From Vreelandella alkaliphila (GTDB taxonomy: Bacteria > Pseudomonadota > Gammaproteobacteria > Pseudomonadales > Halomonadaceae), in NCBI RefSeq assembly GCF_016107625.1, contig NZ_JABASV010000014.1, positions 1 to 64,000 on the forward strand: a DNA stretch of 64,000 bases. Direction: 5' to 3'. Positions within the stretch are counted from its first letter, which is position 1. Each line of letters opens with the position of its first letter. Positions 39,996 through 49,427 of the stretch are shown piece by piece. The translations under genes and the position numbers were made by a program. The notes under the pieces are model-generated. The model made no database searches. It was not told the origin of the DNA and saw only the letters and a program-made list of their open reading frames with translations.

Positions 39996-42900
39996 CTATT
40001 CGGCCGTTGCCAGCAAGCTGGCGTTGCCACCCGCTGCGGTCGTATCGATGCACAGATGACGTTCCACCACGTAGCGATCTGGTGAAATGGTCTGAGTCTC
40101 GAGCGGCACGATGGCACCGTCGCGCTTAGCGAGTGCTATCCGCAGTTCATGCGTCCAATTACTTTTGCCAGCCGCGGCGACGGCGGCGATCCCTTGAACC
40201 TCGCTTAGTGTATCTGCTGTGATGCTACCGTCGAGCCCAATCACGGGCGCGCCAGCGTCGACCAGCGGCTGGACGGCTTGAGCTGCGCCTGGTGCGATCA
40301 CTACTGCCGTACAGCCCGCGCCAAGCGCCTGTACTGCTTGGGCAGCGGCGATATCCAGCGTTGGCCCAAGGCACAGAACAGCGCCTTTTGGATACATCGC
40401 CAAGCGGTTGCTTTCCCCTGTGGGTCCTGGAAGCGTCTGCGGTGTCATGTCGAGGGCCGCTGTCTCGTTAAGGGCCTTGCGGATCACACCGCCTTTGCCG
40501 GAGAGTGCCTTGCGGAGTACCTCGATTCGATTAGGTCGTACCGCCCAGTTCCGCGCATCTAGCCTATCTAAAGCCGATTGAAGGTCGCTGAGTGAGATGG
40601 TTTTCCCCTCAGGAGCCTTGTGGTGCTCGGCGGTGGCAGTGCGGCGGAAGCGAGTGACATAGAGCGGGCCACCGGCCTTGGGCCCGGTGCCCGAAAGGCC
40701 TTCGCCCCCGAATGGTTGGGAGCCGACAATGGCGCCGATTTGGTTACGATTAACATAAACGTTGCCGACATGGATGCGCTCGACGATTTGCTGCACACGA
40801 TCATCGATGCGGGTATGCAGGCCGAAGGTCAGTCCGTAGCCTTTGCCATTGATGTCGTCGACCACGTTGTCGATGTCTCGCGCCTTGAAAGTAGCCACGT
40901 GTAGAACCGGGCCGAATATCTCGCGTTCGAGATCTGCAATGCCCCCAACCTCAATGACCGCGGGGGTGACGAAAGTGCCGGTTTCTGGTGCGGACAGTTT
41001 CTTCAACACCTTACCTGTCTTCTCGTGCGCTGCTACGTAGTCGCTTATCTCGGCTTGGGCGTCGGCGTCGATCACTGGTGAGACGTCGGTGTCAGTATTC
41101 CAAGGATCGCCGATGGTGAGCGAGTCCATGGCGCCATAAAGCATGTTGAGCAACCGGTCGCGCGCCTCTTCCTGCACATACAGCATGCGTAGCGCTGAAC
41201 AACGCTGCCCAGCCGATTGGAAGGAGGAGATTAAGATATCGCGGACTGCCTGCTCGGTCAGCGCCGTAGAGTCCACAATCATCGAGTTGAGGCCGCCGGT
41301 TTCGGCAACCAGTATCGCATCGGGTCCTGCGTTCTGCGCCAGGGCTTTGTGGATAATCTGTGCCACGGGGGTCGAGCCAGTGAAGCAGACACCAGCGATA
41401 CGTGGATCGCTAGTCAGCGGGCCACCCACCGTGGGCCCATCGCCAGGCAGCAGTTGAAGTGCTGCTTCTGGAAGGCCAGCCTCACGCATCAACTCGACGG
41501 CGCGGGCGGCGATCAGCGGCGTTTGCTCGGCGGGTTTGGCAAGTACCGCGTTGCCAGCCACCAAGGCTGCGGCGATCTGCCCGGTGGTGATGGCCAGTGG
41601 GAAGTTCCAAGGGCTGATGCAGACGAAGATACCGCGGGCGCTACCGGGTTCTTCCGCTTCCAGCCGCTCACCCTCATTGGCGTAGTAGCGTAGGAAATCC
41701 ACCGCTTCGCGCACTTCAGCGATGCCATCAAACATCATCTTACCGGCTTCGCGGGTGGTGATCACGGTCAGCTCAGCGATATGTTCTTCATAGAGATCCG
41801 CGGTACGACGGAGCACTTCGGCACGCTCGGCCACAGGACGTGCTGACCACTCACGAAAACCTTCCTCTGCAGCGTCGAGAGCGGCCGCTACCTCTTCAGG
41901 GGTGGCCTCATGCACCTTGCCGATAATACGCGAGCTGTCGGCGGGAGAGACTGCATCGCGAGCTGGGCCTTGGGGAGCAGGATTTCCCACTAGCATGGGG
42001 CCTGCTGTCCAGGTCCTGTCAGCAAAGGTTTCCCGCGAATTAAGCAGAGGCAGGATCGAGGCGGGTTCGTTGATACGATAACCCTTGGAGTTCTTGCGAT
42101 CTGGCGCAAACAGCTCGCCGGGCTGACGGATTAACGGGCTTGAGATGGCGTCGCCAAGCTGTTTAAACCCTTCAACTGGATCCCTTGATACTTCGCTCGG
42201 GGGAATCGAGCTATCCACCACCTGGTTGACGAACGAGGAGTTAGCGCCATTCTCTAGTAGGCGACGCACCAGGTAGGCCAGCAGGTCGCGGTGAGCGCCG
42301 ACCGGGGCGTAGATGCGGCAGTGCGTGCCCTCAGCCTCTTTAACGATGTGGTGCAGCGATTCGCCCATGCCATGCAGGCGCTGAAATTCGTAGCTGTCCT
42401 TGTCATCGCCTGCCATGGCCACGACGGCGGCGCAGGTATGGGCATTGTGTGTGGCGAACTGTGGATAGATGCGGTCGCGCCGGTCGAGCAGCATCTGAGC
42501 GCAGGCCATGTAGCTGACATCGGTATTGACCTTGCGGGTGAAGACCGGGAAGGTTTTAACGCCCATCTCCTGGGAGAGCTTGATTTCGGAATCCCAGTAG
42601 GCGCCCTTGACCAAACGCACCATGATCTTGCGGCCGAACCGCTCGGCAAGTTCGTAAAGTGTCTCTATCACCGGCGCGGCGCGGCGCCCGTAGGCTTGTA
42701 CAACGACCCCGAAGCCGTCCCATCCATTGAGGCTGGGGTCGGACATCAGTGCCTCGATCACGTCGAGTGACAGATCCAGTCGATCCTGCTCTTCTGCATC
42801 GATATTGAAACCGATATTGGCTTTGGCCGCTTGTTTTACCAGTTCCAACGCACGGGGTACGAGCTCTGCCATTACCGTGTCACGGTGGGTGTACTCATAA

Positions 42901-43661
42901 CGCGGATGTAGGGCTGATAGTTTCACCGAGATACCAGGACTCCCACGTACATCGCCCTTGGCTTGTTTGGCGATTGCAGTGATCGCCTTGGCATAAGCCT
43001 CATGATAGCGGACGGCATCCTCATCTGTGCGAGCCGCCTCGCCAAGCATGTCGTAAGAGTAGGTGTAGCCCTGTTTCTCAAGCTCGCGGGCATTCTTCAT
43101 GCCTTCTTCGATGGTCTGGCCGAGTACGAACTGGCGGCCGAGAATCTTCATCGACTGACCAACCGCCTTTCGCACTACCGGCTCGCCCATGCGGCGTACT
43201 AGGCCACGTAGCGCCCGGGTTGGGCCCTTGGGATCCTCTTCCAGTACTTTACCGGTTAGCAACAGCGCCCAGGTCGAGGCATTAACCATCGATGAGGACG
43301 ATTTTCCCAGGTGCGCGCCCCAGTCGGACGGCTCGATTTTATCGTGGATCAGGTCGTCGATGGTTTCCGCATCAGGCACGCGCAGCAGGGCTTCTGCCAG
43401 GCACATCAGGCCGACGCCCTCGGTGGTTGAGAGGCCGTACTCAGCGAGGAACGCCTCCATCATCGAGGGAGACCTTTCTTTGCGAACACGCTCCACGTAG
43501 TTGGCACCGGCGGCAGCAACTTTGCGTCGGTCATCCTCTGATAGCTTGATGCGTTCGATCAGCTCATGCAGCACCGCTGCTTCATCGGCGTCATAGTTGC
43601 TGCGGATGCGTGAGCGAAGATCGCTCACGTCGCTATGCAAATTAAGATTAGCTTTGTTCAT
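39996..43661 (-). CDS. putA: Bifunctional PutA, long form with C-terminal domain (type B)
   Basis: About 1221 aa. Oxidises proline to glutamate: FAD proline dehydrogenase (about 60-480), then L-glutamate-gamma-semialdehyde dehydrogenase (about 570-1030) with SAGQRCSAL, catalytic Cys821, and VAETGGLNSMIVD. About 190 residues follow, an ALDH-like C-terminal domain with LPGPTGESNRLAMYPKGAVLCLGP, ending GGNASLLATAE. No ribbon-helix-helix DNA-binding domain at the N-terminus, so it is not self-regulating like E. coli PutA. AAGGAGAG before ATG 43661. Richer in G+C than putA type A next to it. Confidence 0.95.
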   Translation of the reverse strand: MNKANLNLHSDVSDLRSRIRSNYDADEAAVLHELIERIKLSEDDRRKVAAAGANYVERVRKERSPSMMEAFLAEYGLSTTEGVGLMCLAEALLRVPDAETIDDLIHDKIEPSDWGAHLGKSSSSMVNASTWALLLTGKVLEEDPKGPTRALRGLVRRMGEPVVRKAVGQSMKILGRQFVLGQTIEEGMKNARELEKQGYTYSYDMLGEAARTDEDAVRYHEAYAKAITAIAKQAKGDVRGSPGISVKLSALHPRYEYTHRDTVMAELVPRALELVKQAAKANIGFNIDAEEQDRLDLSLDVIEALMSDPSLNGWDGFGVVVQAYGRRAAPVIETLYELAERFGRKIMVRLVKGAYWDSEIKLSQEMGVKTFPVFTRKVNTDVSYMACAQMLLDRRDRIYPQFATHNAHTCAAVVAMAGDDKDSYEFQRLHGMGESLHHIVKEAEGTHCRIYAPVGAHRDLLAYLVRRLLENGANSSFVNQVVDSSIPPSEVSRDPVEGFKQLGDAISSPLIRQPGELFAPDRKNSKGYRINEPASILPLLNSRETFADRTWTAGPMLVGNPAPQGPARDAVSPADSSRIIGKVHEATPEEVAAALDAAEEGFREWSARPVAERAEVLRRTADLYEEHIAELTVITTREAGKMMFDGIAEVREAVDFLRYYANEGERLEAEEPGSARGIFVCISPWNFPLAITTGQIAAALVAGNAVLAKPAEQTPLIAARAVELMREAGLPEAALQLLPGDGPTVGGPLTSDPRIAGVCFTGSTPVAQIIHKALAQNAGPDAILVAETGGLNSMIVDSTALTEQAVRDILISSFQSAGQRCSALRMLYVQEEARDRLLNMLYGAMDSLTIGDPWNTDTDVSPVIDADAQAEISDYVAAHEKTGKVLKKLSAPETGTFVTPAVIEVGGIADLEREIFGPVLHVATFKARDIDNVVDDINGKGYGLTFGLHTRIDDRVQQIVERIHVGNVYVNRNQIGAIVGSQPFGGEGLSGTGPKAGGPLYVTRFRRTATAEHHKAPEGKTISLSDLQSALDRLDARNWAVRPNRIEVLRKALSGKGGVIRKALNETAALDMTPQTLPGPTGESNRLAMYPKGAVLCLGPTLDIAAAQAVQALGAGCTAVVIAPGAAQAVQPLVDAGAPVIGLDGSITADTLSEVQGIAAVAAAGKSNWTHELRIALAKRDGAIVPLETQTISPDRYVVERHLCIDTTAAGGNASLLATAE

Positions 43662-43780
43662 GATGGGTCTCTCCTTGCAAGCCGACACATAGCGTAGATG
43701 TATCGACTTAGATCTTTTACTTTTAATGGCTCACTAGCGATCAATACCTGAGACTTTTCGTCAGACGCTATTTGCCCCAT

Positions 43781-46700
43781 TCACTCATCGCCTAGTGCCA
43801 GAAGCGACGCGTTGCCACCCAGTGCGGCGGTGTTGTTGGTGATCGTTTTTTCAGTCACAAAGCGTTGTAGATAATGCGGGCCACCCGCTTTGGGGCCAGT
43901 GCCAGAGAGGCCCTGTCCACCAAAGGGTTGAACACCAACCACCGCGCCGATAATGTTGCGGTTGATATACACGTTGCCCACTCGTATTTTCTGCGCTATT
44001 TCAGCGGCAAATGACTCATTGCGGCTGTGCACCCCAAAGGTTAGGCCATATCCGCGACCATTAATGTCATTGATTACGCGGTCAATGTCGCGAGACTTAT
44101 AACGGACAATGTGCAGAATGGGGCCAAACTGCTCCCGGGTAAGCGAGTCAATGCTGTCGATGACAAAGGCGGTGGGCGCGACGAAGGTGCCATGTTGGGT
44201 TTGTTCTGCCGCCATCGGTGTTTCCGCGACTAAGCGATTTTCACTCCTCAGCTTTTCTATATGCGCCATTAGACCTTTACGTGCGTCGTCATCAATCACC
44301 GGGCCCACATCGGTGCCTAAATCTCGTGGATCACCAATACGTAGCTCGTTCATAGCGCCTTTTAGAATTTCAATGACGCGGTCGGCAATATCGTCTTGTA
44401 AGTAAAGAACTCGGAGCGCGGAACAACGCTGACCGGCACTTTGGAACGCAGATTGAATCACATCGACAACGACCTGTTCAGGCAACGCAGTAGAGTCGAC
44501 AATCATGGCGTTCATGCCGCCCGTTTCGGCAATTAGCGTTGGCAGCGGTGCATTTTCGCGGGCTGCAAGAGCGCGGTTGATTATCTGCGCTGTATCAGTG
44601 CCGCCGGTGAATACAACACCCGTAATGCGTGGGTCAGAGGTTAAGACGCTACCTACTGTGGGGCCGTCGCCAGGCAGTAACTGAACCACATCACGCGGCA
44701 TGCCCGCTTCGTAAAGCAACTCAATAACGCGGTGAGCAACGATCGAGGTTTGCTCTGCTGGCTTGGCGAGTACGGTGTTGCCAGCAACGGCGGCGGCGAC
44801 AACCTGACCGCAGAAGATTGCTACTGGGAAGTTCCAAGGGCTGATTGCCGCGAATACCCCCTTACCACTCATCATCAAGCGGTTGGATTCACCGGTAGGG
44901 CCTGGCAGTTCAATCGGCTGACCAAAGGCTTCTTCAGCGCGCATGGCATAGTAGCGGCAGAAATCGACAGCTTCCTTGATCTCGTCGACACCATCGGTGA
45001 GTAACTTACCGCCTTCTCGTGAACAGAGCGTCATCAGCTCTGCCATGTGCTCTTCCATCAAGTCGGCTAAGCGGCGGAGAATATCAGCGCGCTCGGTTAC
45101 CGGAGTCGTTTCCCAGCGTGGGAACGCTTGCCAGGCTGCATCGAGTGCTTTGGCGGCCTGCTCCTTGCTAGTCCACTGAATGCTGCCCACGGTTTTGCGA
45201 CGGTCAAAAGGCGAGGTGACTGGGTGGATATTCATGGCATCGTCGGCAACATCAAAGGCCAGCAAAGGTTTTGCCAGGTACTGCTTATCCATAAACGAGC
45301 CCATCTTGTCCATTAACGGATAGAAGTGGCTGCGAATATTAAGATTGACCCCGCGAGAGTTGCGGCGTTTTGGCCCATAGATATCTTTCGGCAGCGGAAT
45401 GCGCTTATTGGCAAACGTTTTATGCTGACGAAGCGTTTCAATTGGGTGTTGGCACAGTGACTCTACAGGGACTTCTGGATCGACAATTTGGTGAACGAAA
45501 GAGGAGTTCGCGCCATTTTCAAGCAGGCGACGTACCAGGTAGGGCAGTAGGTCTTTATGGGCACCAACTGGGGCATAAATTCGGCAGTAAGTGCCTTTTG
45601 GCGCGCGTGCTAGGGCTGCGTCATAAAGGGCTTCGCCCATGCCATGTAAGCGCTGGAATTCAAACGGGCGGCTATCTTGATTGGCGAGTTCAAGAATCGT
45701 CGTGACGGTGTGGGCGTTGTGCGTTGCGAACTGAGGGAAAATACGCCCACGCGTATCATTGGATAGCAGGAACTGTGCGCAGGCCAAGTAAGCTACGTCT
45801 GTACATGCTTTACGGGTAAATACAGGATAACCATCTACCCCCAGCTGTTGGGACTCCTTGATTTCGCTATCCCAATAAGCGCCTTTAACCAAACGTAGCG
45901 GAATTTCGTCGCCTTGTTGTTCAGCCAGACGGTTAATGAAGTGAAGTACCGGCAACGCACGTTTCGAATATGCCTGAACGACAAGGCCAAAGTGCCCCCA
46001 TCCCTTCACTGCATCACTTTCATATATCGCGCGGAAAACGTCGAGAGAGAGCTCTAGGCGATCCACTTCTTCAGCATCGATTGTCACTGCTACGTCGAGT
46101 TCACGAGCCTTAGTGACTAGCTTAATAACCGTATCGACTAGTTCGGTAAGTACCTGCTCGCGGCGACCAAACTCATAGCGGGGGTGGAGAGCAGATAACT
46201 TAATAGATACTGATGGTGCAGGGGTTTTATCACCCAGTGTTTTGCAGGCTTTGCCTACCTGCTCGATTGCGCGAGCATAGTCATCATAGTAGCGCTTGGC
46301 GTCGGCACGGGTGCGCGCTGCCTCACCCAACATATCATAGGAGTAGGTATAGCCTTTATTGAAGAGCGGTTTAGAGCGTTTTAGTGCTTCATTAATATCG
46401 CGCCCTAACACGAACTGTTTGCCCATGATTTTCATCGCTTCCATCATGGCGCGACGAATAACGGGTTCACCCACTTTATTAACCATGCGGTTGATGAAGT
46501 GAGCAGGTTGGCCCTCTTTTGGGTGATCGAGCTTTAACACATGCCCGGTCATCAATAGGCCCCAGGTTGAAGCATTTACCATCCATGATTCGCTTTTACC
46601 TAAGTGGGACTTCCAATCGGCAGGGCCAAGTCGGTCTTCAATTAGCGCATCGGCGGTGGCTGTATCTGGGATGCGTAGCATGGCTTCGGCTAAACACATC

Positions 46701-46972
46701 AGCATTAAGCCTTCATGGGTATCCAAACTGTATTGCTGCAGTAGTTCGTCAATCGTATCGACAGCAGTGTCCATTTTGCGGACATCACGCACCAGCGCCG
46801 CTGTATTCGATTCAATTCGTGCAAAATCGTCACTGTCAGCGTTGAGAACCTTGATTAGCTCACTGACGAAGGCATCCTCATCGACAAGATAGTGATCACT
46901 GATACGCTCCATAAGCGTATCAAGATCAGTTTGCCAGATGACAGGGTCACGCATTTTCTTGGCATTGAGCAT
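43781..46972 (-). CDS. putA: Bifunctional PutA, short form (type A)
   Basis: About 1063 aa, a second full PutA directly upstream of the other (119-base gap). Same proline dehydrogenase (GYTYSYDMLGEAARTRADAKRYY, RLVKGAYWDSEIKESQ) and aldehyde dehydrogenase (SAGQRCSAL, Cys850; AETGGMNAMIVD). It has no long C-terminal domain: after KAGGPHYLQRF it ends within about 30 residues in GGNASLLALGDE. The LPGPTGESNRL motif stands before its own dehydrogenase domain instead. No DNA-binding domain. ATG 46984 is also in frame; I prefer 46972, preceded by a G-rich stretch. Confidence 0.95.
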   Translation of the reverse strand: MLNAKKMRDPVIWQTDLDTLMERISDHYLVDEDAFVSELIKVLNADSDDFARIESNTAALVRDVRKMDTAVDTIDELLQQYSLDTHEGLMLMCLAEAMLRIPDTATADALIEDRLGPADWKSHLGKSESWMVNASTWGLLMTGHVLKLDHPKEGQPAHFINRMVNKVGEPVIRRAMMEAMKIMGKQFVLGRDINEALKRSKPLFNKGYTYSYDMLGEAARTRADAKRYYDDYARAIEQVGKACKTLGDKTPAPSVSIKLSALHPRYEFGRREQVLTELVDTVIKLVTKARELDVAVTIDAEEVDRLELSLDVFRAIYESDAVKGWGHFGLVVQAYSKRALPVLHFINRLAEQQGDEIPLRLVKGAYWDSEIKESQQLGVDGYPVFTRKACTDVAYLACAQFLLSNDTRGRIFPQFATHNAHTVTTILELANQDSRPFEFQRLHGMGEALYDAALARAPKGTYCRIYAPVGAHKDLLPYLVRRLLENGANSSFVHQIVDPEVPVESLCQHPIETLRQHKTFANKRIPLPKDIYGPKRRNSRGVNLNIRSHFYPLMDKMGSFMDKQYLAKPLLAFDVADDAMNIHPVTSPFDRRKTVGSIQWTSKEQAAKALDAAWQAFPRWETTPVTERADILRRLADLMEEHMAELMTLCSREGGKLLTDGVDEIKEAVDFCRYYAMRAEEAFGQPIELPGPTGESNRLMMSGKGVFAAISPWNFPVAIFCGQVVAAAVAGNTVLAKPAEQTSIVAHRVIELLYEAGMPRDVVQLLPGDGPTVGSVLTSDPRITGVVFTGGTDTAQIINRALAARENAPLPTLIAETGGMNAMIVDSTALPEQVVVDVIQSAFQSAGQRCSALRVLYLQDDIADRVIEILKGAMNELRIGDPRDLGTDVGPVIDDDARKGLMAHIEKLRSENRLVAETPMAAEQTQHGTFVAPTAFVIDSIDSLTREQFGPILHIVRYKSRDIDRVINDINGRGYGLTFGVHSRNESFAAEIAQKIRVGNVYINRNIIGAVVGVQPFGGQGLSGTGPKAGGPHYLQRFVTEKTITNNTAALGGNASLLALGDE

Positions 46973-47220
46973 TGAGGCCCCCATAAGTCTAAACAGAAAG
47001 CGAAAAGCTGAATCAAATAACCGAAATAAAGCGATGGTAGGGCGCTGTGCCCAAGATAACGGTCGAATGTAGAGCGAGCTGCCATTAGGTGTATGTCGTT
47101 TTCATGGCAAAACGTGTCAAATTCTCGGTAAGAAACGCTTTTTAAGACTTTAGTTTAGTCTCTAAACGGCTGCCAACACGCAAAATAGCGAGTCATGTGC
47201 CTAAGCTAACTGCTCCATCA

Positions 47221-48114
47221 CTAGCGAAATGAGAGTGCGCCAGTCTTAACGCTTGCTCCTGAAGAGGGCGCGGAAGATGCTAACGAGGTTGCACCGGATG
47301 TTGAAGACGGCGCTAAGTGGGTAGCCGAATCGAGCGGTGTATTGGTTGCGCCTACTCCTTGGCGTAGCTGGCGGGGAGACAAGCCGTAACTACGCCGAAA
47401 AGCATGCGAAAGAGCGCTTTGATTTGCAAAGCCTGTTTGAATGGCTATGTCAGTGAGTGGTAGACGGCTTTGTAATACAAGCTGCCGGGCTGCGTGTAAG
47501 CGTTGGCGTCGTACATACTGCCAGGGCGATAGGCCCGTTTGGACGCGAAAGCGTTCAGAGAAATGTGCCTCACTGAGGCAGGCCAATTTTGCTAAATCAG
47601 CTACTCTCAGCTCATCGGCCAAGTGGTGGCGAATAAATCGATCGATTTGATCAAGGTTGAGCCGCCGTTGTGATGCGCTTTCTGATGCGCCCAGACGAGC
47701 CTTTAATGAACCTAACAACGTGGCAGCAAGACGATCTTGCTGGAAAGACATTGCCGACGTGTCAAATCCTTGGGCGAGCTCGCTTTCTACGAAAGCAAGG
47801 TAGTGGCGCAATGGATTGTCGAGTGCAAAAAAACGCGGCGCATCAAACAGTGCTACTAATTCGCGGTGTTCGCCCGTTAAGGCAGGTGCATCTTCAGGCA
47901 GGTCCAGTATCAGTTGACGATTGTAGCCGTTACCTGAATAGAAGTGTTCATGATTCGCGGGAACAATGCAGCCTGAAAATGCGTTTACCCGGCCACCTAG
48001 GCCTTCAATCTCAAATTCTGAAGAGCCGCACAGCGTAATGACTATTTGGTGAAAATCGTGGGAGTGATGCTTTGTGGCACTTTCTAAAGGGATTTGACGA
48101 ATAGTACTCGGCAT
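47221..48114 (-). CDS. AraC-family regulator, probable activator of the put genes
   Basis: 297 aa. N-terminal cupin sensor (HHSHDFHQIVITLCGSSEFEIEG, CIVPANHEHFYSGNG), then the double helix-turn-helix at about 165-255 (VADLAKLACLSEAHFSERFRVQTGLSPWQYV; TDIAIQTGFANQSALSHAFRRSYGLSPRQLR). The last 45 residues are a Ser/Ala-rich tail. Directly upstream of putA on the same strand, with a 248-base gap. Neither PutA has its own DNA-binding domain, so this is the best candidate for proline-responsive control. GAGGAG before the ATG. Confidence 0.9.
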   Translation of the reverse strand: MPSTIRQIPLESATKHHSHDFHQIVITLCGSSEFEIEGLGGRVNAFSGCIVPANHEHFYSGNGYNRQLILDLPEDAPALTGEHRELVALFDAPRFFALDNPLRHYLAFVESELAQGFDTSAMSFQQDRLAATLLGSLKARLGASESASQRRLNLDQIDRFIRHHLADELRVADLAKLACLSEAHFSERFRVQTGLSPWQYVRRQRLHAARQLVLQSRLPLTDIAIQTGFANQSALSHAFRRSYGLSPRQLRQGVGATNTPLDSATHLAPSSTSGATSLASSAPSSGASVKTGALSFR

Positions 48115-48141
48115 GAGGTCTCCTCGGCACTACTGGCCTGT

Positions 48142-48501
48142 TTACCGCTGGCGCAGCGCTGTGTGTGCCGCTAAATGATCACGTAATGCTTTCAGTTCCG
48201 CGTAACCCTCTTGGTTAAGTAACGGTTTGCTTCGAGCAATTTGCCAATGGCGCCCGTGGATGTCCATTAAATGTGATGCACGACGGCGGACATTATCCAG
48301 GTACTCATCGTGGCGAATGGGGTAGCCAATGATGGCATTCCACTCCGTTTCGCTGATGCTGCTTTCCAGCGCTTTGTCGAACAAATTGATCAGGTCGTTA
48401 GGCTCAGTGCGGTAGCGTGGCGTACCTACGGTCATTAATATTACCAGCACGCCACCTATTACCAGCAAACAGACGCCAAACACTAATAGGTACAGCGCCA
48501 T
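48142..48501 (-). CDS. Small membrane-anchored protein, function unknown
   Basis: 119 aa. One N-terminal membrane segment (LYLLVFGVCLLVIGGVLVILM, residues 3-23), then a soluble helical domain with NDLINLFDKALESSISETEWNAIIGYPIRHDEYLDNVRRRASHLMDIHG. No family recognised. AGGGAGTG precedes the ATG. It ends 27 bases before the AraC gene on the same strand, so the two could share a transcript. Confidence 0.75.
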   Translation of the reverse strand: MALYLLVFGVCLLVIGGVLVILMTVGTPRYRTEPNDLINLFDKALESSISETEWNAIIGYPIRHDEYLDNVRRRASHLMDIHGRHWQIARSKPLLNQEGYAELKALRDHLAAHTALRQR

Positions 48502-48639
48502 ACTACACTCCCTGCAAAATCAGTATCAGCATTCGTTTAACAATGCACGACAGTATACGCCTGCTGCTCGTTAAGACGAAAATTTTGCAGTTTTGCGAAC
48601 TTTTCCCCTGCAAGGTGTCAGAGTGTGTACAGGCAACAT

Positions 48640-48724
48640 CGCGATAGCAGTCGTTAATAGTGTTGTTCTGGCTATTGTTTTCGATCCCTTGCTTCCGCTG
48701 CTTATCAAGCAGCGGTTTTTTTTT
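48640..48724 (+). ncRNA. Candidate small RNA A (orphan plus-strand transcript)
   Basis: A strong intrinsic terminator ends here on the plus strand, yet no plus-strand gene lies upstream: both flanking genes are on the minus strand. The 5' end is a guess. Just before the terminator is GATCCCTTGCTT (48683-48694), which recurs exactly before the terminator at 53127, with GTGTTGT and a GGYTAT element further upstream in both. I see no clear -35/-10 pair. Either an sRNA or a stray terminator; the repeated layout favours an RNA. Confidence 0.35.
48695..48724 (+). terminator. Orphan intrinsic terminator
   Basis: CCGCTGCTT (48695-48703) pairs with AAGCAGCGG (48707-48715) over a 3-base loop, followed by nine T's. 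It points along the plus strand where no gene precedes it. Confidence 0.9.
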
Positions 48725-48750
48725 GCTTATCAATCGGTCGTTTTCTGACG

Positions 48751-48795
48751 TAGTACGGCAATAGATAGTACGGCGATAGGTAGTACGGTGATAGT
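48751..48795. repeat. 15-bp tandem repeat, three copies, at the CBS gene stop codon
   Basis: TAGTACGGCAATAGA, TAGTACGGCGATAGG and TAGTACGGTGATAGT follow each other (48751-48765, -48780, -48795). On the minus strand they begin straight after the TAA stop of the CBS gene. Read in that gene's frame past the stop they contain no stop and would encode five-residue repeats like LSPYY. Confidence 0.88.
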
Positions 48796-49202
48796 TAGTG
48801 TCGACGAATCGTTAGCAGCGCCATTAAGATGTCGCGGCGCGTGACAATCCCCACTAGGCGTTGCTGCTCCACAACGGGATAAACCTTTGGTTTTGCTCCG
48901 AGCATTTCCTGTGCTAAGTCGGTGATACTTTTATTGGGCGTTGTGGTGAGCACGTCTTGGCGCATTAACTCACGTACCAGCGGCGCTTCATCATCGTGGT
49001 AGATGCTGTCCAATACGCGACCCATCACATCCTGTTCGGATATAAAACCAATCAGCCGATCAGACGCATCTACCACTGGAGCGCCTGGTAAGCGATGCAA
49101 TGCCAAACCTTGGGCTAAGTTGGTGATAGAGGTTTGGCCAGTGACGCGGTAGCAGTCCCGTGACATGACATCGCGTACGGTATCGGGGGTTCTATTATTC
49201 AT
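48795..49202 (-). CDS. CBS-domain pair protein
   Basis: About 135 aa, two CBS motifs (VRDVMSRDCYRV...GAPVVDASDRLIGFISEQDVM and VRELMRQDVLTTTPNKSITDLAQEMLG...YPVVEQQRLVGIVTRRDIL). A Bateman module, which binds adenosyl nucleotides and senses energy or other ligands; no effector domain is attached. The frame is open to 49289, but AAGGAG upstream of ATG 49202 sets the start. Tandem minisatellites lie on both sides of it. Confidence 0.92.
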   Translation of the reverse strand: MNNRTPDTVRDVMSRDCYRVTGQTSITNLAQGLALHRLPGAPVVDASDRLIGFISEQDVMGRVLDSIYHDDEAPLVRELMRQDVLTTTPNKSITDLAQEMLGAKPKVYPVVEQQRLVGIVTRRDILMALLTIRRH

Positions 49203-49280
49203 CTTGACACTCCTTGACGTAATACGCGCAGTTTCACTCTTAAAGAGAGTAGAGCAATAACCGCTTGTGGCATGAAAGCC

Positions 49281-49328
49281 ATGAATCACAAGAGCTATGA
49301 GTCACAAGAGCCATGAGCCACGAGACCT
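49281..49328. repeat. 16-bp degenerate tandem repeat, three copies
   Basis: ATGAATCACAAGAGCT, ATGAGTCACAAGAGCC and ATGAGCCACGAGACCT lie head to tail at 49281-49296, -49312, -49328, with a partial unit (ATGAAAGCC) just before. They lie in the divergent region between the CBS gene and the gene at 49428. Confidence 0.8.
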
Positions 49329-49427
49329 ATAATTCTATTAATGTAGAAGATTTAACTCACCCTGCGTTGTCCTTATTATTGATACATTCAACGCTTTGCT
49401 TCATTTCAGAAGCTGCAAGGAGTCAGT

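Noticed and set aside
42254..42770. Long reading frames on both strands and frames inside putA
   Set aside because: They lie wholly within putA, have no ribosome sites and encode low-complexity residue mixes typical of shadow frames in GC-rich coding DNA.
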